In this document: positions 9,875 through 18,900 of the stretch, in pieces
Layout of the letters: every line of letters starts with the position of its first letter
Numbering within the stretch: position 1 is the stretch's first letter
From: Corallococcus carmarthensis
GTDB taxonomy: Bacteria; Myxococcota; Myxococcia; Myxococcales; Myxococcaceae
Assembly: GCF_003611695.1 (NCBI RefSeq)
Contig: NZ_RAWE01000030.1
Span: 1 to 63,583 of the forward strand
Length of the DNA stretch: 63,583 nt
Reading direction: 5' to 3'
Program-made: the position numbers and the translations under genes
The notes under the pieces: generated by a model
Database searches by the model: none
What the model was told of the DNA's origin: nothing
The model's input: the letters and a program-made list of their open reading frames with translations, nothing else

Positions 9875-10768
9875 TTACGACGCGCGCGCCTGCTCCACCA
9901 CCGGCTTGATCACGGTGCTGGCGAACTCCGCCAGCGTCGTGGGCGTCGTCGTCTCCTTGGAGCGCGGCTCGGCCGGTTCCATGCGCCCGTCCAGGACGGC
10001 GCCGTACATCTCCACGAAGGTGGCCGCCATCCACGAGGGCATGCCCGCGCCCGTCATGCCGTTGCGCAGGTCCTCCAGCCCCACCCGCACGTACTTCACG
10101 GGCTGCCCCAGCACCTGGGTGAGGATGCTCGCGACCTCCGGGTAGGTGAGGTCCTTGGGCCCGTGCACGCCCACGTAGCGGTGGCCCGTCCACGACGCGT
10201 CCGTCAGGGTTTCGGCGGCCTTGGCCGCGATGTCCACCGTCGCGACCATCGGGAAGGCCTTCGTCTCCGGGTTCGGGCCGAAGAGCGCGCCCGCCTTCGC
10301 CAGGCCCTGCACGTCGCGCAGCAGGTTCTCCATGAAGAACCCCGCGCGCAGGCTGGTGACGTTGGGCGCCGCCGCCTGGAAGGCCTCTTCCACGGGCTTC
10401 AGCGCGGACACCGGACCCGAGCCCGGCCCGTTCTGCGCGCCGACGCTGGAGATGAGCACCACGCGCTTCACGCCGTGCGCCTTCACGCGCGCCGCGGCCA
10501 TGCGGCCAGTGGCCGTCGCCCACTCGACGAAGTCCGGACGGGGCACCGACGGCGTGAGCCAGAACAGCGCCTCCGCGCCCGGGAGCGCCGCGTCCAGCGT
10601 GGCCTGCTCGTCGATGGAGCCCTGCACCAGCTTCGCGCCCAGCTTCACCAGGTCCGCCACCTTGTCCGGGCCGCGGGCGATGATCGTGACCTGCCGGCCA
10701 GCCTTCAGCAGCTTCTGCACGAGGGGACGGCCGATGTTGCCATTCGGGGTGTTGATGACGATGGACAT
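9875..10768 (-). CDS. NmrA-like NAD(P)-binding oxidoreductase (atypical SDR)
   Basis: 297 residues. ATG 10768 follows GGAGG with about six bases spacing. The N-terminus IVINTPNGNIGRPLVQKLLKAGRQV is the Rossmann dinucleotide loop in the T/N-P-N-G-x-I-G form of NmrA/HSCARG and NAD(P)H:quinone-sensor proteins. Other marks of the group are ARGPDKV after strand 2, the acidic strand ALFWLTP, VVLISSVGAQ and the C-terminal substrate cap. The canonical SDR Tyr-x3-Lys is absent, as usual for NmrA-type proteins, which bind NAD(P) and often sense redox or act on small quinones. It is divergent from a LysR gene across a short shared promoter region, so the LysR protein most likely controls it. Confidence 0.88.
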   Translation of the reverse strand: MSIVINTPNGNIGRPLVQKLLKAGRQVTIIARGPDKVADLVKLGAKLVQGSIDEQATLDAALPGAEALFWLTPSVPRPDFVEWATATGRMAAARVKAHGVKRVVLISSVGAQNGPGSGPVSALKPVEEAFQAAAPNVTSLRAGFFMENLLRDVQGLAKAGALFGPNPETKAFPMVATVDIAAKAAETLTDASWTGHRYVGVHGPKDLTYPEVASILTQVLGQPVKYVRVGLEDLRNGMTGAGMPSWMAATFVEMYGAVLDGRMEPAEPRSKETTTPTTLAEFASTVIKPVVEQARAS

Positions 10769-10816
10769 GGGGTGCCTCCAGCGACTGCGGGATGGCGCAA
10801 CAGTGCCCCCGCGCCC

Positions 10817-10854
10817 TGCATGAGGCCACTGCATGCTATGCATGTCCCCATGCA
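10817..10854. promoter_or_regulatory. Cluster of TGCATG/CATGCA elements in a divergent promoter
   Basis: TGCATG occurs at 10817-10822, 10830-10835 and 10839-10844, and CATGCA at 10849-10854. TGCAT (10830) and ATGCA (10838) also form an inverted repeat with a three-base spacer. The cluster lies between the NmrA-like and LysR genes, where a LysR operator would be expected. The link to the LysR protein is inference. Confidence 0.4.
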
Positions 10855-11839
10855 CCGCGTTCATGAACCCCCCGCGGAGGTGGATCTCTCCGGCATCAAC
10901 CTCAACCTGATGGTGGCGCTGGAGGCGCTCCTCCAGGAGGCGCACGTCACCCGCGCCGCCGCGCGCGTGGGGCTCACCCAGTCCGCCATGAGCCATGCGC
11001 TCGCCCAGCTCCGGGAGCTGTTGGGCGACGCGCTCCTCATCCGGGGCCGGGGCGGCATGGTGCTGACCCCGCGCGCGGAACAGCTGGTCGCACCGCTCAG
11101 GCGGGGACTGGCGGAGCTGCGGCGGGCCCTGCGCCACGAGCCTCCCTTCGAACCCGCCACCGCGTCCCGCCGCTTCACGGTGGCCACGCGCGACTACTTC
11201 GGGTCGGTGCTGCTGCCGGGCGCGCTGGAGCTGCTGGGCCGCGAGGCCCCCGGCGTGGACCTGTCCGTGCTGCACGTGGAGAGCAGCACCTACCCCGCGC
11301 TCCTGGAGACGGGCGAGGCGGACCTGGTCGTCGTCACGCCGCCGGTGGAGTCCGGGCCGGGCCTGCGCCAGCAGAAGCTCTTCACCGAGGACTTCGTCTG
11401 CGTGGTGCGCAAGGACCACCCCACCGTGCGCCGCACGCTGGACCTGGACACCTACTTGAAGCTGTCCCACGTCCTCATCAGCCCGCGCGGCGACGGCGTG
11501 GGCGCGGTGGACGTGGCCCTGGAGAAGCGGGGCCTGCCCCCGCGCCGCATCGCCGTGCGCGTGCCCTACTTCCTCATCGCCCCGCTGGTGGTGTCGCGCT
11601 CCGACCACATCCTCACCGCGCCCCGCCGCCTCATCGCCACGTTCAGCGAGGCGTACGCGCTCCAGGTGTTCACGCCCCCCCTCCCCGTGCGCCCCTTCGA
11701 CATCTTCCAGGTCTGGCACGACCGCTTCGACGCCGACCCCGCGCACCAATGGCTGCGCGGACTCGTGGCGCGGGCCGTCAACGCGGGGTCTGAAAGCACC
11801 CAGAGTTCACGACGGGTGCGGCGCGCGCCAGCTTCCTGA
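10850..11839 (+). CDS. LysR-family transcriptional regulator
   Basis: 329 residues as called. The N-terminal winged helix-turn-helix is clear (about residues 12-70: LNLMVALEALLQEAHVTRAAARVGLTQSAMSHALAQLRELLGD), followed by the effector-binding periplasmic-binding-like domain (FTVATRDYFGSVLLPGALELL ... FRxDH-type strands). The start is uncertain: ATGs at 10838 and 10850 and a GTG at 10877 are in frame and none has a good ribosome site; LysR proteins usually begin a few residues before the DLSGINLNLMVAL motif, which makes the later ones more likely. Divergent from the NmrA-like gene; LysR proteins typically activate the divergent neighbour in response to a ligand and repress themselves. Confidence 0.88.
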   Translation: MHRVHEPPAEVDLSGINLNLMVALEALLQEAHVTRAAARVGLTQSAMSHALAQLRELLGDALLIRGRGGMVLTPRAEQLVAPLRRGLAELRRALRHEPPFEPATASRRFTVATRDYFGSVLLPGALELLGREAPGVDLSVLHVESSTYPALLETGEADLVVVTPPVESGPGLRQQKLFTEDFVCVVRKDHPTVRRTLDLDTYLKLSHVLISPRGDGVGAVDVALEKRGLPPRRIAVRVPYFLIAPLVVSRSDHILTAPRRLIATFSEAYALQVFTPPLPVRPFDIFQVWHDRFDADPAHQWLRGLVARAVNAGSESTQSSRRVRRAPAS

Positions 11840-11918
11840 CACTCGGGGGGCGCGGCACTGAACGTCAGTACACAGGTGGGGGAGCATCGCATGGGGGGCT
11901 TCGTGTAGGGTGCTCCCC

Positions 11919-12536
11919 ATGAATCCTGAGAAGCTTGTCTTCGCCCAGACCGTCGACGCGCTCTTCGTCCGAGCGCTGGAGAACCGGCTGACGCCCGCGT
12001 GCCGCGAGCACCTGAAGCGGGCAGGCCTGGACCTCGACCGCAAGCTGGAGCGCACCTATTCGCTGGAGCAGTGGCGGGAGTTCCTGCGCATCGCCGCCGG
12101 CCACGTCTATGGCGGCGTGCCCGCGGAGGCCGCGTACTACTCCCTGGGCGAGCGCTTCATGGACGCCTACTTCGGCACCTTCTTTGGCCGTGCGCTGCTG
12201 GGCGTGGGCCGGCTGGCCGGTCCCCGGCGGATGCTGCTGCGGGCGGACCTGGGCTTTCGCGCCGGCAACAACTTCAGTGAAGTCAAAATCGTGGAGCGTG
12301 GCGCGACGTCGCTGGAGCTGTGGATGAACGACGTGCTGGCGGATCAGCCGACGTTCGCGGCGGGGCTGCTGGCGCGCGCGGTGCAGCTGTGCGGGGGCTG
12401 GCGGGTGGTGGCGCTGCCGGAGGAGTTCGACGGCACGGCGGCGACGTTCCACCTGCGCTGGAGCGAGGCCCCCTCGGAGTCGGCGCTCAGCGCCACTGAG
12501 GATGGGTCCGCAGGCGACGCTCGACCTCAGGCGTGA
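11919..12536 (+). CDS. DUF2378 family protein (myxobacteria-specific)
   Basis: 205 residues from ATG 11919 (a GTG at 11910 is in frame). The sequence has the features I associate with the TIGR02265/DUF2378 family: opening KLVFAQTVDALFVRAL, middle YGGVPAEAAYYSLGERFMDAYFGTFFGRALL, then RADLGFRAGNNFSEVKI and a C-terminal HLRW. The family is found in many copies in Myxococcus-type genomes and has no assigned function; individual members sit next to kinases and regulators. The 3' end overlaps the convergent methyltransferase gene by 50 bases, so the last 15 or so residues (SALSATEDGSAGDARPQA) are likely a non-conserved extension. Confidence 0.8.
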   Translation: MNPEKLVFAQTVDALFVRALENRLTPACREHLKRAGLDLDRKLERTYSLEQWREFLRIAAGHVYGGVPAEAAYYSLGERFMDAYFGTFFGRALLGVGRLAGPRRMLLRADLGFRAGNNFSEVKIVERGATSLELWMNDVLADQPTFAAGLLARAVQLCGGWRVVALPEEFDGTAATFHLRWSEAPSESALSATEDGSAGDARPQA

Positions 12537-13338
12537 GGGTGGCCCCATGCGGGGCCCGGGAGGACGAGCGCTCCCAGCGCTCCAGCCACCGGGTCCCCAG
12601 CGGGGCGGCCAGTGTTTCGTAGCGGGTCGAGGCCACGGTGGTCTCCCCCTTGGTGCCGGTGGACGCGCCGGCGCCCACGTAGAACCCCGCGAGCAGCAGC
12701 GTGACGCGGGTGGGCGTGGCCGCGCTGTAGGTCATCAGCAGGGCGCCCTCCCCGTCCTCGCGGCAGTGCCGGCGGACGCGGGCGAGCACGGCTTCGGTCC
12801 ACATGTCCGGGTTGGACGCGGGTGAGAACGGGTCGAAGAAGACGAGGTCGGCGGGGGGCAGCTCCGCGTCCGGTTCCAGGAAGGGCACCGCGTCCCCCAG
12901 CTTGAGGGTCCATTGGATGCCGGGCTCGGTCCAAGCGCCGTGCTTCCTGAGGCTTTCGGCGGCCTCGCGGAACGGCTGGAGGAACGGGAAGCCCTCCGCG
13001 TCCGCGAGCGCGAGCCGCAGCGGGGCCAGGTCGACTTCGAAGCTGACGATGTGCAGGTCGCGGGCGCGCTCGGGGCCCAGGTCACGGGCGCGGGTGAGCG
13101 CGGCGACGGCGTTGGTGGCGGCGCCCAGGCCCACGTCGTGGATGACGAGCGGCGGGCCGGGCTTGCGCAGGCGGTCCGCGAGGCCGGGTTGGTCCACGTA
13201 GAGGCGCAGGGCTTCCTGCCACGGGCCCACCGCGGGGTGCATGACCTCGCCATGGCCCAGGTGGCGCACGGCGCGGTGGCCGTTGCGCAGGGTGACGAGC
13301 TCGAAGTCGCCGTCGCGCGGATGGGAGGGCTCGGACAT
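12487..13338 (-). CDS. MnmC-like SAM-dependent methyltransferase (DUF752 type)
   Basis: 283 residues; ATG 13338 follows AGGAG by five bases. The SAM-binding glycine motif is VIHDVGLGAATNAVAAL (about residues 67-83), an acidic residue ends the next strand (IVSFEVD), and the catalytic loop DLVFFDPFSPASNPDMWT is the hallmark of the N-terminal methyltransferase half of MnmC, which finishes the mnm5s2U modification of tRNA wobble uridine. The FAD-dependent oxidase half of MnmC is absent, as in the stand-alone DUF752 proteins of many bacteria. tRNA methylation is therefore the likely job, but the exact substrate is inferred. Divergent from the next gene with 48 bases between starts. Confidence 0.82.
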   Translation of the reverse strand: MSEPSHPRDGDFELVTLRNGHRAVRHLGHGEVMHPAVGPWQEALRLYVDQPGLADRLRKPGPPLVIHDVGLGAATNAVAALTRARDLGPERARDLHIVSFEVDLAPLRLALADAEGFPFLQPFREAAESLRKHGAWTEPGIQWTLKLGDAVPFLEPDAELPPADLVFFDPFSPASNPDMWTEAVLARVRRHCREDGEGALLMTYSAATPTRVTLLLAGFYVGAGASTGTKGETTVASTRYETLAAPLGTRWLERWERSSSRAPHGATLTPEVERRLRTHPQWR

Positions 13339-13386
13339 GGGGCTCCTGGCCTGGAGGGAACGTGTGGGAAAGGATGGGTGCCTAGC

Positions 13387-14376
13387 ATGAGGACTCCAGG
13401 GCAGGAACATCGGGGCGAGCTTCACGGGGCGGACGTGCGGCACGGGGAGGCGCCCTTCGCGGGAGGCCGGGTGCGGCTGTCGCTCCGGGTGGAGGCCGGG
13501 ACGCGGACCCTCCGGGAGGCGGCGTGGGAGGCCCCGGGCTCGGTGGACGCGGGGCATGTGTTGGCGGCGTGCCTGGAGTCGCTGTGCCAGAACGCGGTGG
13601 GCATTGGCGTGGACGTGTTCCTGCGCTTCGACGACTTCCACCTGCGGGCGGGGTGTCCGGAGGGGCTGGAGGCGACGGAGGAGGCGGGGCTGGCGGTGCG
13701 CGTGTTCCGCTTCGCGTTCAGCCAGTTCCATCCCCGGGCCACCGGGCCGGCGTACCTGTCGAGCGGGCTGGTGCTGGCGAAGCTGCCCCGGGACGTGCGT
13801 CCGGAGTGGGAGGAGCCGGGGTTCTACTTCGCGCACTACTACCGCGAGGAGCTGTGGGCCCCGGCGGTGGAGGAGGCGCGCCGGGGCGGAGTGCTGGGGC
13901 CGCGCGCGGCGTGCGCGTACCTGGACGCGCTGCTGGCGAAGGCCGACGACACGGTGGAGTTGGACTGGCCCGTGGAGCAGGGAGCGGCGACCTGGGAGTG
14001 GCTGACGCGCGTCTGTCTGCCGGCGGTGACGGGGAGCGAGGAGCGGACGCGTCAATTGCTGGAGGGCGGGTACGGCGGTGCGAGTGGCACGGGGAGCTTC
14101 CCCTTCGGCCACCTGGACGGCGGGCCGTGGCATCCGACAGAGGACCTGCCGGAGCCCGAGGGCGTGGGTCACACGGAGTTCATCCTCGGGGACCTGGTGC
14201 ACCTGTTGCCGGAGCTGCCGAAGGACGGCGTGCTGCTGGCCGCGCCCCGCTGGATGGCGGTGGGACAGACGCAGGATTCACCCGCGCTGCGCCGCGCGGA
14301 CATTTCGAGCGAGGAGGCCGGTGGCTTCGGCCTGTTCAACGCGGCGGCGCATGACGTGGGCGAAGACGATGATTGA
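13387..14376 (+). CDS. Conserved-looking hypothetical protein of unknown function
   Basis: 329 residues from ATG 13387; no strong ribosome site. It has no signal peptide or membrane helix. Composition is acidic, with tryptophan- and aromatic-rich segments (EPGFYFAHYYREELWAPAVEEA, LDGGPWHPTEDLP) and an acidic end (DVGEDDD). No motif was recognised. Its 3' end overlaps by eight bases the ATG (14369) of the broken lipoprotein-toxin gene that follows, so it may have formed an operon with the toxin and immunity genes and could be an accessory of that module; this rests on position only. Confidence 0.7.
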   Translation: MRTPGQEHRGELHGADVRHGEAPFAGGRVRLSLRVEAGTRTLREAAWEAPGSVDAGHVLAACLESLCQNAVGIGVDVFLRFDDFHLRAGCPEGLEATEEAGLAVRVFRFAFSQFHPRATGPAYLSSGLVLAKLPRDVRPEWEEPGFYFAHYYREELWAPAVEEARRGGVLGPRAACAYLDALLAKADDTVELDWPVEQGAATWEWLTRVCLPAVTGSEERTRQLLEGGYGGASGTGSFPFGHLDGGPWHPTEDLPEPEGVGHTEFILGDLVHLLPELPKDGVLLAAPRWMAVGQTQDSPALRRADISSEEAGGFGLFNAAAHDVGEDDD

Positions 14377-14777
14377 GGGACGTTATCTGAGTGGGGTTGT
14401 CGCCCTGCTCTGCTTGGCAGGCTGAACTTGGAACGATGAAGCATGCCGTCGCCTTCGCATGTGTGCAGCGTGAAATCCTCCGGCTCTTCCCCGAAAACGT
14501 CTCGATTGAGCCGCGATATAGCGGCGACGCCAGGTCTGGCGGCCCTGTCTTGACGAATCAATGGACGGGCTCGAAGAAGCCCGACATCGTCCTTCACGCA
14601 ACAGGCCAGCCTCACCAGATTCAATGCATCTTCGACTTCAAGTTCCCGTGCACCCGGTCAAGCAAGAGCGATCCATTCGCCAGTTCTGAAACCCAGAAGC
14701 AAATGACCAGCTACAAGGAATTGGGCGGCAATTGCAGGCCTGCCATCGTCACGCCGCAGCAAGGAGTCGTGCGTTGA
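14369..14777 (+). pseudogene. Broken lipoprotein toxin with PD-(D/E)XK-like nuclease domain
   Basis: Two frames together make one protein. From ATG 14369 the frame reads a lipoprotein signal (MIEGRYLSGVVALLCLAG) and hits TGA (14423) exactly where the lipobox Cys should be. From 14424 another frame reads on (ELGT, then MKHAVAFACVQREILRLFPENV) to the stop at 14775-14777. Restoring two bases (TGC GAA instead of TGAA) would give LAGC-ELGT-MKH in one frame. The downstream part has KKPDIVL, then 14 residues on IFDFKFP, i.e. a P-D ... D-x-K nuclease pattern, and ends GGNCRPAIVTPQQGVVR. Its stop overlaps the immunity gene's start. ATG 14436 could still give a 113-residue soluble protein. Toxin role is inferred from the immunity gene; a sequencing error is possible. 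Confidence 0.6.
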
Positions 14778-15778
14778 GCAAGTACCCCTCGTACCAGCAC
14801 TTCGCTGCTTCGCTTCCTCGAGTCCAACTGGTCATGCGTGTAGTCTTTTATTTGCCGCACGACCATGCGGTTGTGGCGCCGATCCTCCGGCGCGTCCTCG
14901 ATATCTATCTTGATTTCATCGGGCTCGGTGGAGGGAGTCTGACATCCGGGGAGGATTCCGACATCACCGAGGATACCTTCCCGCTTACGCCTGAGTTTTG
15001 GGAAGAGGTCCAACGCCATCTCGCAAAGCCTCGCTTTGAATATCTGGACGACATGGACCAGGACTCCTACTGGTTCCGCAGATTGACGAAGAGGAATTTC
15101 GACACATGGGTAATCCTCAAGGGAGGAGATTCGGAGCCTGATGGCTATGAATTCAGCTTCGAGTCTCGGCTCCCATGGAGAGAGCCTTCTTCTGAGTACA
15201 GTGTTCTGAGTGTCACGCTGCCCATGCGCTTCCTGGAGGTTGCGGGTCCCGAGAAGGCCCATGACCTGGCGCAGTCCCTGGCGGACCGTCTTCCCTTCGC
15301 CACGGGCCATGCCGGGCTGTCGCTCTCGTTCACTCGGGGGAAGTCGAAACTCCTTCCCCTCCTCAAGGACCAGCTGGCCCGGCATCCCGGCTGGGCCATT
15401 CCGGTGACGAGACTGTGGCATCAGGAGAAGCGGATCGACGGCATCCATTGGCTGAACTTCCTCGGCCCGGCCATGCTCGAAACCATTGGTGGGACTCAGG
15501 CGCTCCGCTCCCACCTGCGCCATCCGGAGACCACCGTCCAGGAACTCACCGGGGGCCGAGCCCTGATCAGCCTGGGCCCCGCTCCGCTGGCGGGGGACAC
15601 GAAGCTGGGTGAAACGCTGCCGGCGTATCGCGAGCTGGCCCGGCTCCTGGAACCCTGGCTCCTGCCCTTCGCCCGCTTCAACACCTGGGACGGATACACC
15701 GAGGAAGAGACCCGCCATTGGTGGCGCCGCTTCCTGGAGCCTCCCCCGGCGCCAGTCTCCAACCCGCTCGATGGGTAG
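14774..15778 (+). CDS. DUF3396 / type VI immunity family protein
   Basis: 334 residues. The start is a TTG at 14774: AAGGAG at 14761-14766 lies seven bases upstream and TTGA overlaps the preceding TGA stop, a layout that couples translation to the toxin gene. The protein matches what I know of DUF3396: an RVVFYLPHDHAVVAPILRRVLDIYLDFIG opening, FESRLPW and LSVTLPMRFLE strands, GHAGLSLSF, a KRIDGIHWLNFLGPAML block and a C-terminal GRALISLGPAPLAGD. Such proteins are immunity partners of secreted (often type VI) effectors and sit just after the toxin gene. It is intact although the toxin is broken, so it may now protect against kin carrying the intact toxin (inference). Confidence 0.82.
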   Translation: MSKYPSYQHFAASLPRVQLVMRVVFYLPHDHAVVAPILRRVLDIYLDFIGLGGGSLTSGEDSDITEDTFPLTPEFWEEVQRHLAKPRFEYLDDMDQDSYWFRRLTKRNFDTWVILKGGDSEPDGYEFSFESRLPWREPSSEYSVLSVTLPMRFLEVAGPEKAHDLAQSLADRLPFATGHAGLSLSFTRGKSKLLPLLKDQLARHPGWAIPVTRLWHQEKRIDGIHWLNFLGPAMLETIGGTQALRSHLRHPETTVQELTGGRALISLGPAPLAGDTKLGETLPAYRELARLLEPWLLPFARFNTWDGYTEEETRHWWRRFLEPPPAPVSNPLDG

Positions 15779-15907
15779 CCGCACCGGATTTTTTCACGCA
15801 TTGCCCCACCACCTGGGTCACTGATAATCCGCCATCCGGAGTGTTCACGTCGAGCGGCGGGCCGACGGCCGTGTTCGCGCCAGCCCTCGCGGATCGGGGT
15901 TTCATCA

Positions 15908-18900
15908 ATGCGGTCACAACGCGCTGTCTGGAGCGGGCTCCTGGTGTTCGCCGCGAGCCTGGGCCTTCTGTCCTGCGGCGGCAACGCGCGCCCGGAACCG
16001 GAGGGCGCCCGTACCGCGCACTCCCGTCTCGCGACGCCTGCGGCCTGGTACGCCACTTCGGCCATGCCGGTGGCCCGCGCGCAACACGCGGCCGTCCTGC
16101 TGCCTGACGGGAGGCTCCTCGTCATCAACGGCGTCAACCGGAACGGGTTCGTGAGCACGGCGGAGACCTATGATCCCGCCACCGGCACCTGGAGCCCCGC
16201 GGGCACGCCTGGCATCCAGGGAAACGTCTCGCTGGCCGTGCTCCTGCCTTCAGGCAAGGTGCTGATGCTGACGGACGGTTCGCAGGCGGGCCGCGTCTAC
16301 GACCCGGCGACCAACGCCTGGACCGCCACGGGAAACATGTCCGCCACCCGAGGCCTCCCCACCGCCACGCTGCTGAGCTCGGGTCAGGTCCTGATCGCGG
16401 GCGGCACCGGCGCGGGCGGCGTGCGGCTCACGACGGCCGAGCTTTATGACCCCGGCTCCAACGCCTTCACCGCCACGGGCCCCATGGCCGTGGGCCGCAA
16501 CGCGCACACCGCCACGCGGCTGCGCGACGGTCGCGTGCTCGCGGTGAGCGGCTTCAACCAGGCCGGCGAGGTGCCCGGCGCTGACCTCTACACCCCCGCG
16601 ACCGGCACCTGGACCGTCGCGGCGGCCCCGATCGTTCCCCGGCACTACTCCACCAGCACCCTGCTCCCCGACGGCCGCGTGCTCGTCGCGGGCGGCTTCA
16701 CCGCGGGCGGGGTGACGACCCAGTCGGAGCTCTACGACCCGGTGGCCAACACCTGGACCGCCACGGGCAGCCTCGCGTTCCCGCGCTCCGGGCACGCGGC
16801 CAACCTTCTTCCCGATGGCCGGGTCCTCGTCACCGGCGGCTCCGACTCCAGCCGGGCGGTGCAGATCGAGTCGGAGCTCTACGATCCCGCCACCGGCACC
16901 TGGACCTCCGCGGGCACGATGAACCTCGGCCGCGAGAACCACACCGCGACGCTGCTGCCCACCGGCAAGGTGTTCGTCGCGGGCGGCTACTTCAGTACCC
17001 CCAGCCTGACCTTCTACGCGGAGACGGAGGTCTACGACCCCGCCGCGAGCCGGTGGTCGCCCGCTGGCAGCATGGGCACGCCCCGGACGGATCCGCTGGT
17101 GGCGCTGCTGCCCACGGGCCGGGTGCTCGTCGCGGGCGGCCGCGGCGCCGGTTCGTCGGCGACGGTGGAAGTGTATGACCGCGCGAGCAACAGCTGGAGC
17201 GCCGCGCCCGCGCTCGCCGTGCCGCGTGAGCGCGCGACCGCGACCGTCCTGCGCTCCGGCCAGGTGCTGGTCGCCGGTGGACGCAACGGAACCACTTCGA
17301 CGGCCTCCACCGAGCGCTACGATTCCACCACCGGAACCTGGCTTGCCACCGCGGCCCTCCCCACCCCGAGGCACGTCCACACCGCCACGCTCCTTCCGGA
17401 TGGCCGGGTGCTCGTGGCCGGCGGCCAGACCAACGCCGCGGTGCTCGTCTCCGCGGCGCTCTACTCGCCCGACACCAACACCTGGAGCGCGGCGGCGCCC
17501 TCCGGCCTCGCCCGCGCCAGCCATGGCGCCGTCCTGCTCCACGACGGCAGGGTGCTCGTCGCGGGCGGCCATGACAGCGGCGGTGCGGAGACGGCCTCCG
17601 CGGAGCTGTACGACCCCGCCACCGATACCTGGGCTCCCGCGGCGAACCTCGCCGAGGCCCGGGACGAGCTGACGCTGACGCTGCTCCCTTCGGGCCAGGT
17701 GCTGGCGACGGGAGGGCTCGCGGGCTTCACGCCCCTGACGTCCACGGAGCTGTACGACCCCGCCACCAACACCTGGACTTTGGTGGGTCCGCTCGCGCAG
17801 TCGCGCCAGCGCCACACCGCCACGCTGCTGCCCTCCGGCAAGGTCCTGGTCGCGGGCGGCCTGACCGTGGGGAGCGCGTTCGCCGACACCGCGGAGATCT
17901 ACGATCCCCAGCTCCGCGCCTGGACGACCGTCGCGGACCCCACCACGCAAGGCGGGTTGATCTCCACCGCCCTTCCCTCCGGCGAGGTCCTCCTCGTGGG
18001 AGGCGTGGCCGCCACCAACGCGGAGCTGTTCAACGACACCGGTGCCCTGCCGGCCTGGAAGCCCACGGTGACGAACCCGGCGACCCTGGTCGCCGGCTGC
18101 CCCACCGTCCTGGAGGGCCTGCTGTTCCGCGGCATCTCCGGCGGAAGCAGCGGCAGCTACTCCGACTCCCCCACCGACTTCCCGCTGGTGCGGCTGCGGG
18201 CCGCCGAGGGCGGACGCCTCTGGACGCTCCCCAGCAGCGACACCTCGGCCACGCGCGCGACGGTGACCGTCCCCACCGGCACGCCGCTGGGCACCTACGG
18301 GCTCTCCGTGTTCGCCAACGCCATCCCCGGAGGACGCACGGTGACCCTCGTCGCCAACCGTCCCCCGACGGCGGCGGACCAGGCGGTCACCGTCCCGAAG
18401 GACACCGAAGTGGAACTCTCGCTGGGCGGTACGGATCCGGACCCCGGGCAGGCGTTGTCCTGGTCCGCGGTCACCCAGCCGCAGCACGGCACGCTTGGCA
18501 CCAGTGCGCAGGGGCACCTCGCGTACACGCCCGCCCCCGGCTTCGTGGGCACGGACAGCTTCACCTTCCGGGTTCGCGACTGCGCGGACGACAGCAACAT
18601 CGCGACCGTGACCCTCACCGTGGTGGATGGCCCGCCCCCCACCCTCACCTGCCCCGCGAACGTCACCGCGGAGGCGACGGGGGCGGACGGCGCCATCGTG
18701 ACCTACGACCCCGCGGTCGTCGTTCCGGCGGGGCTCCCGGTGAGCTACTCGAACTCCTCGGGCTCGCGCTTCCCGCTCGGCGACACGACGGTCACCGCGA
18801 CCTCGACGGGCCTCACCTGCACGTTCCTGGTGACGGTGCGGGACACCACGGCGCCCACGCTGACCTGCCCCGCGGACAGGACGGTGGCTCCGGGCGAGAC

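Noticed and set aside
15779-15907. TTTTTT run at about 15789 as a terminator of the immunity gene
   Set aside because: I could not find a convincing stem before it.
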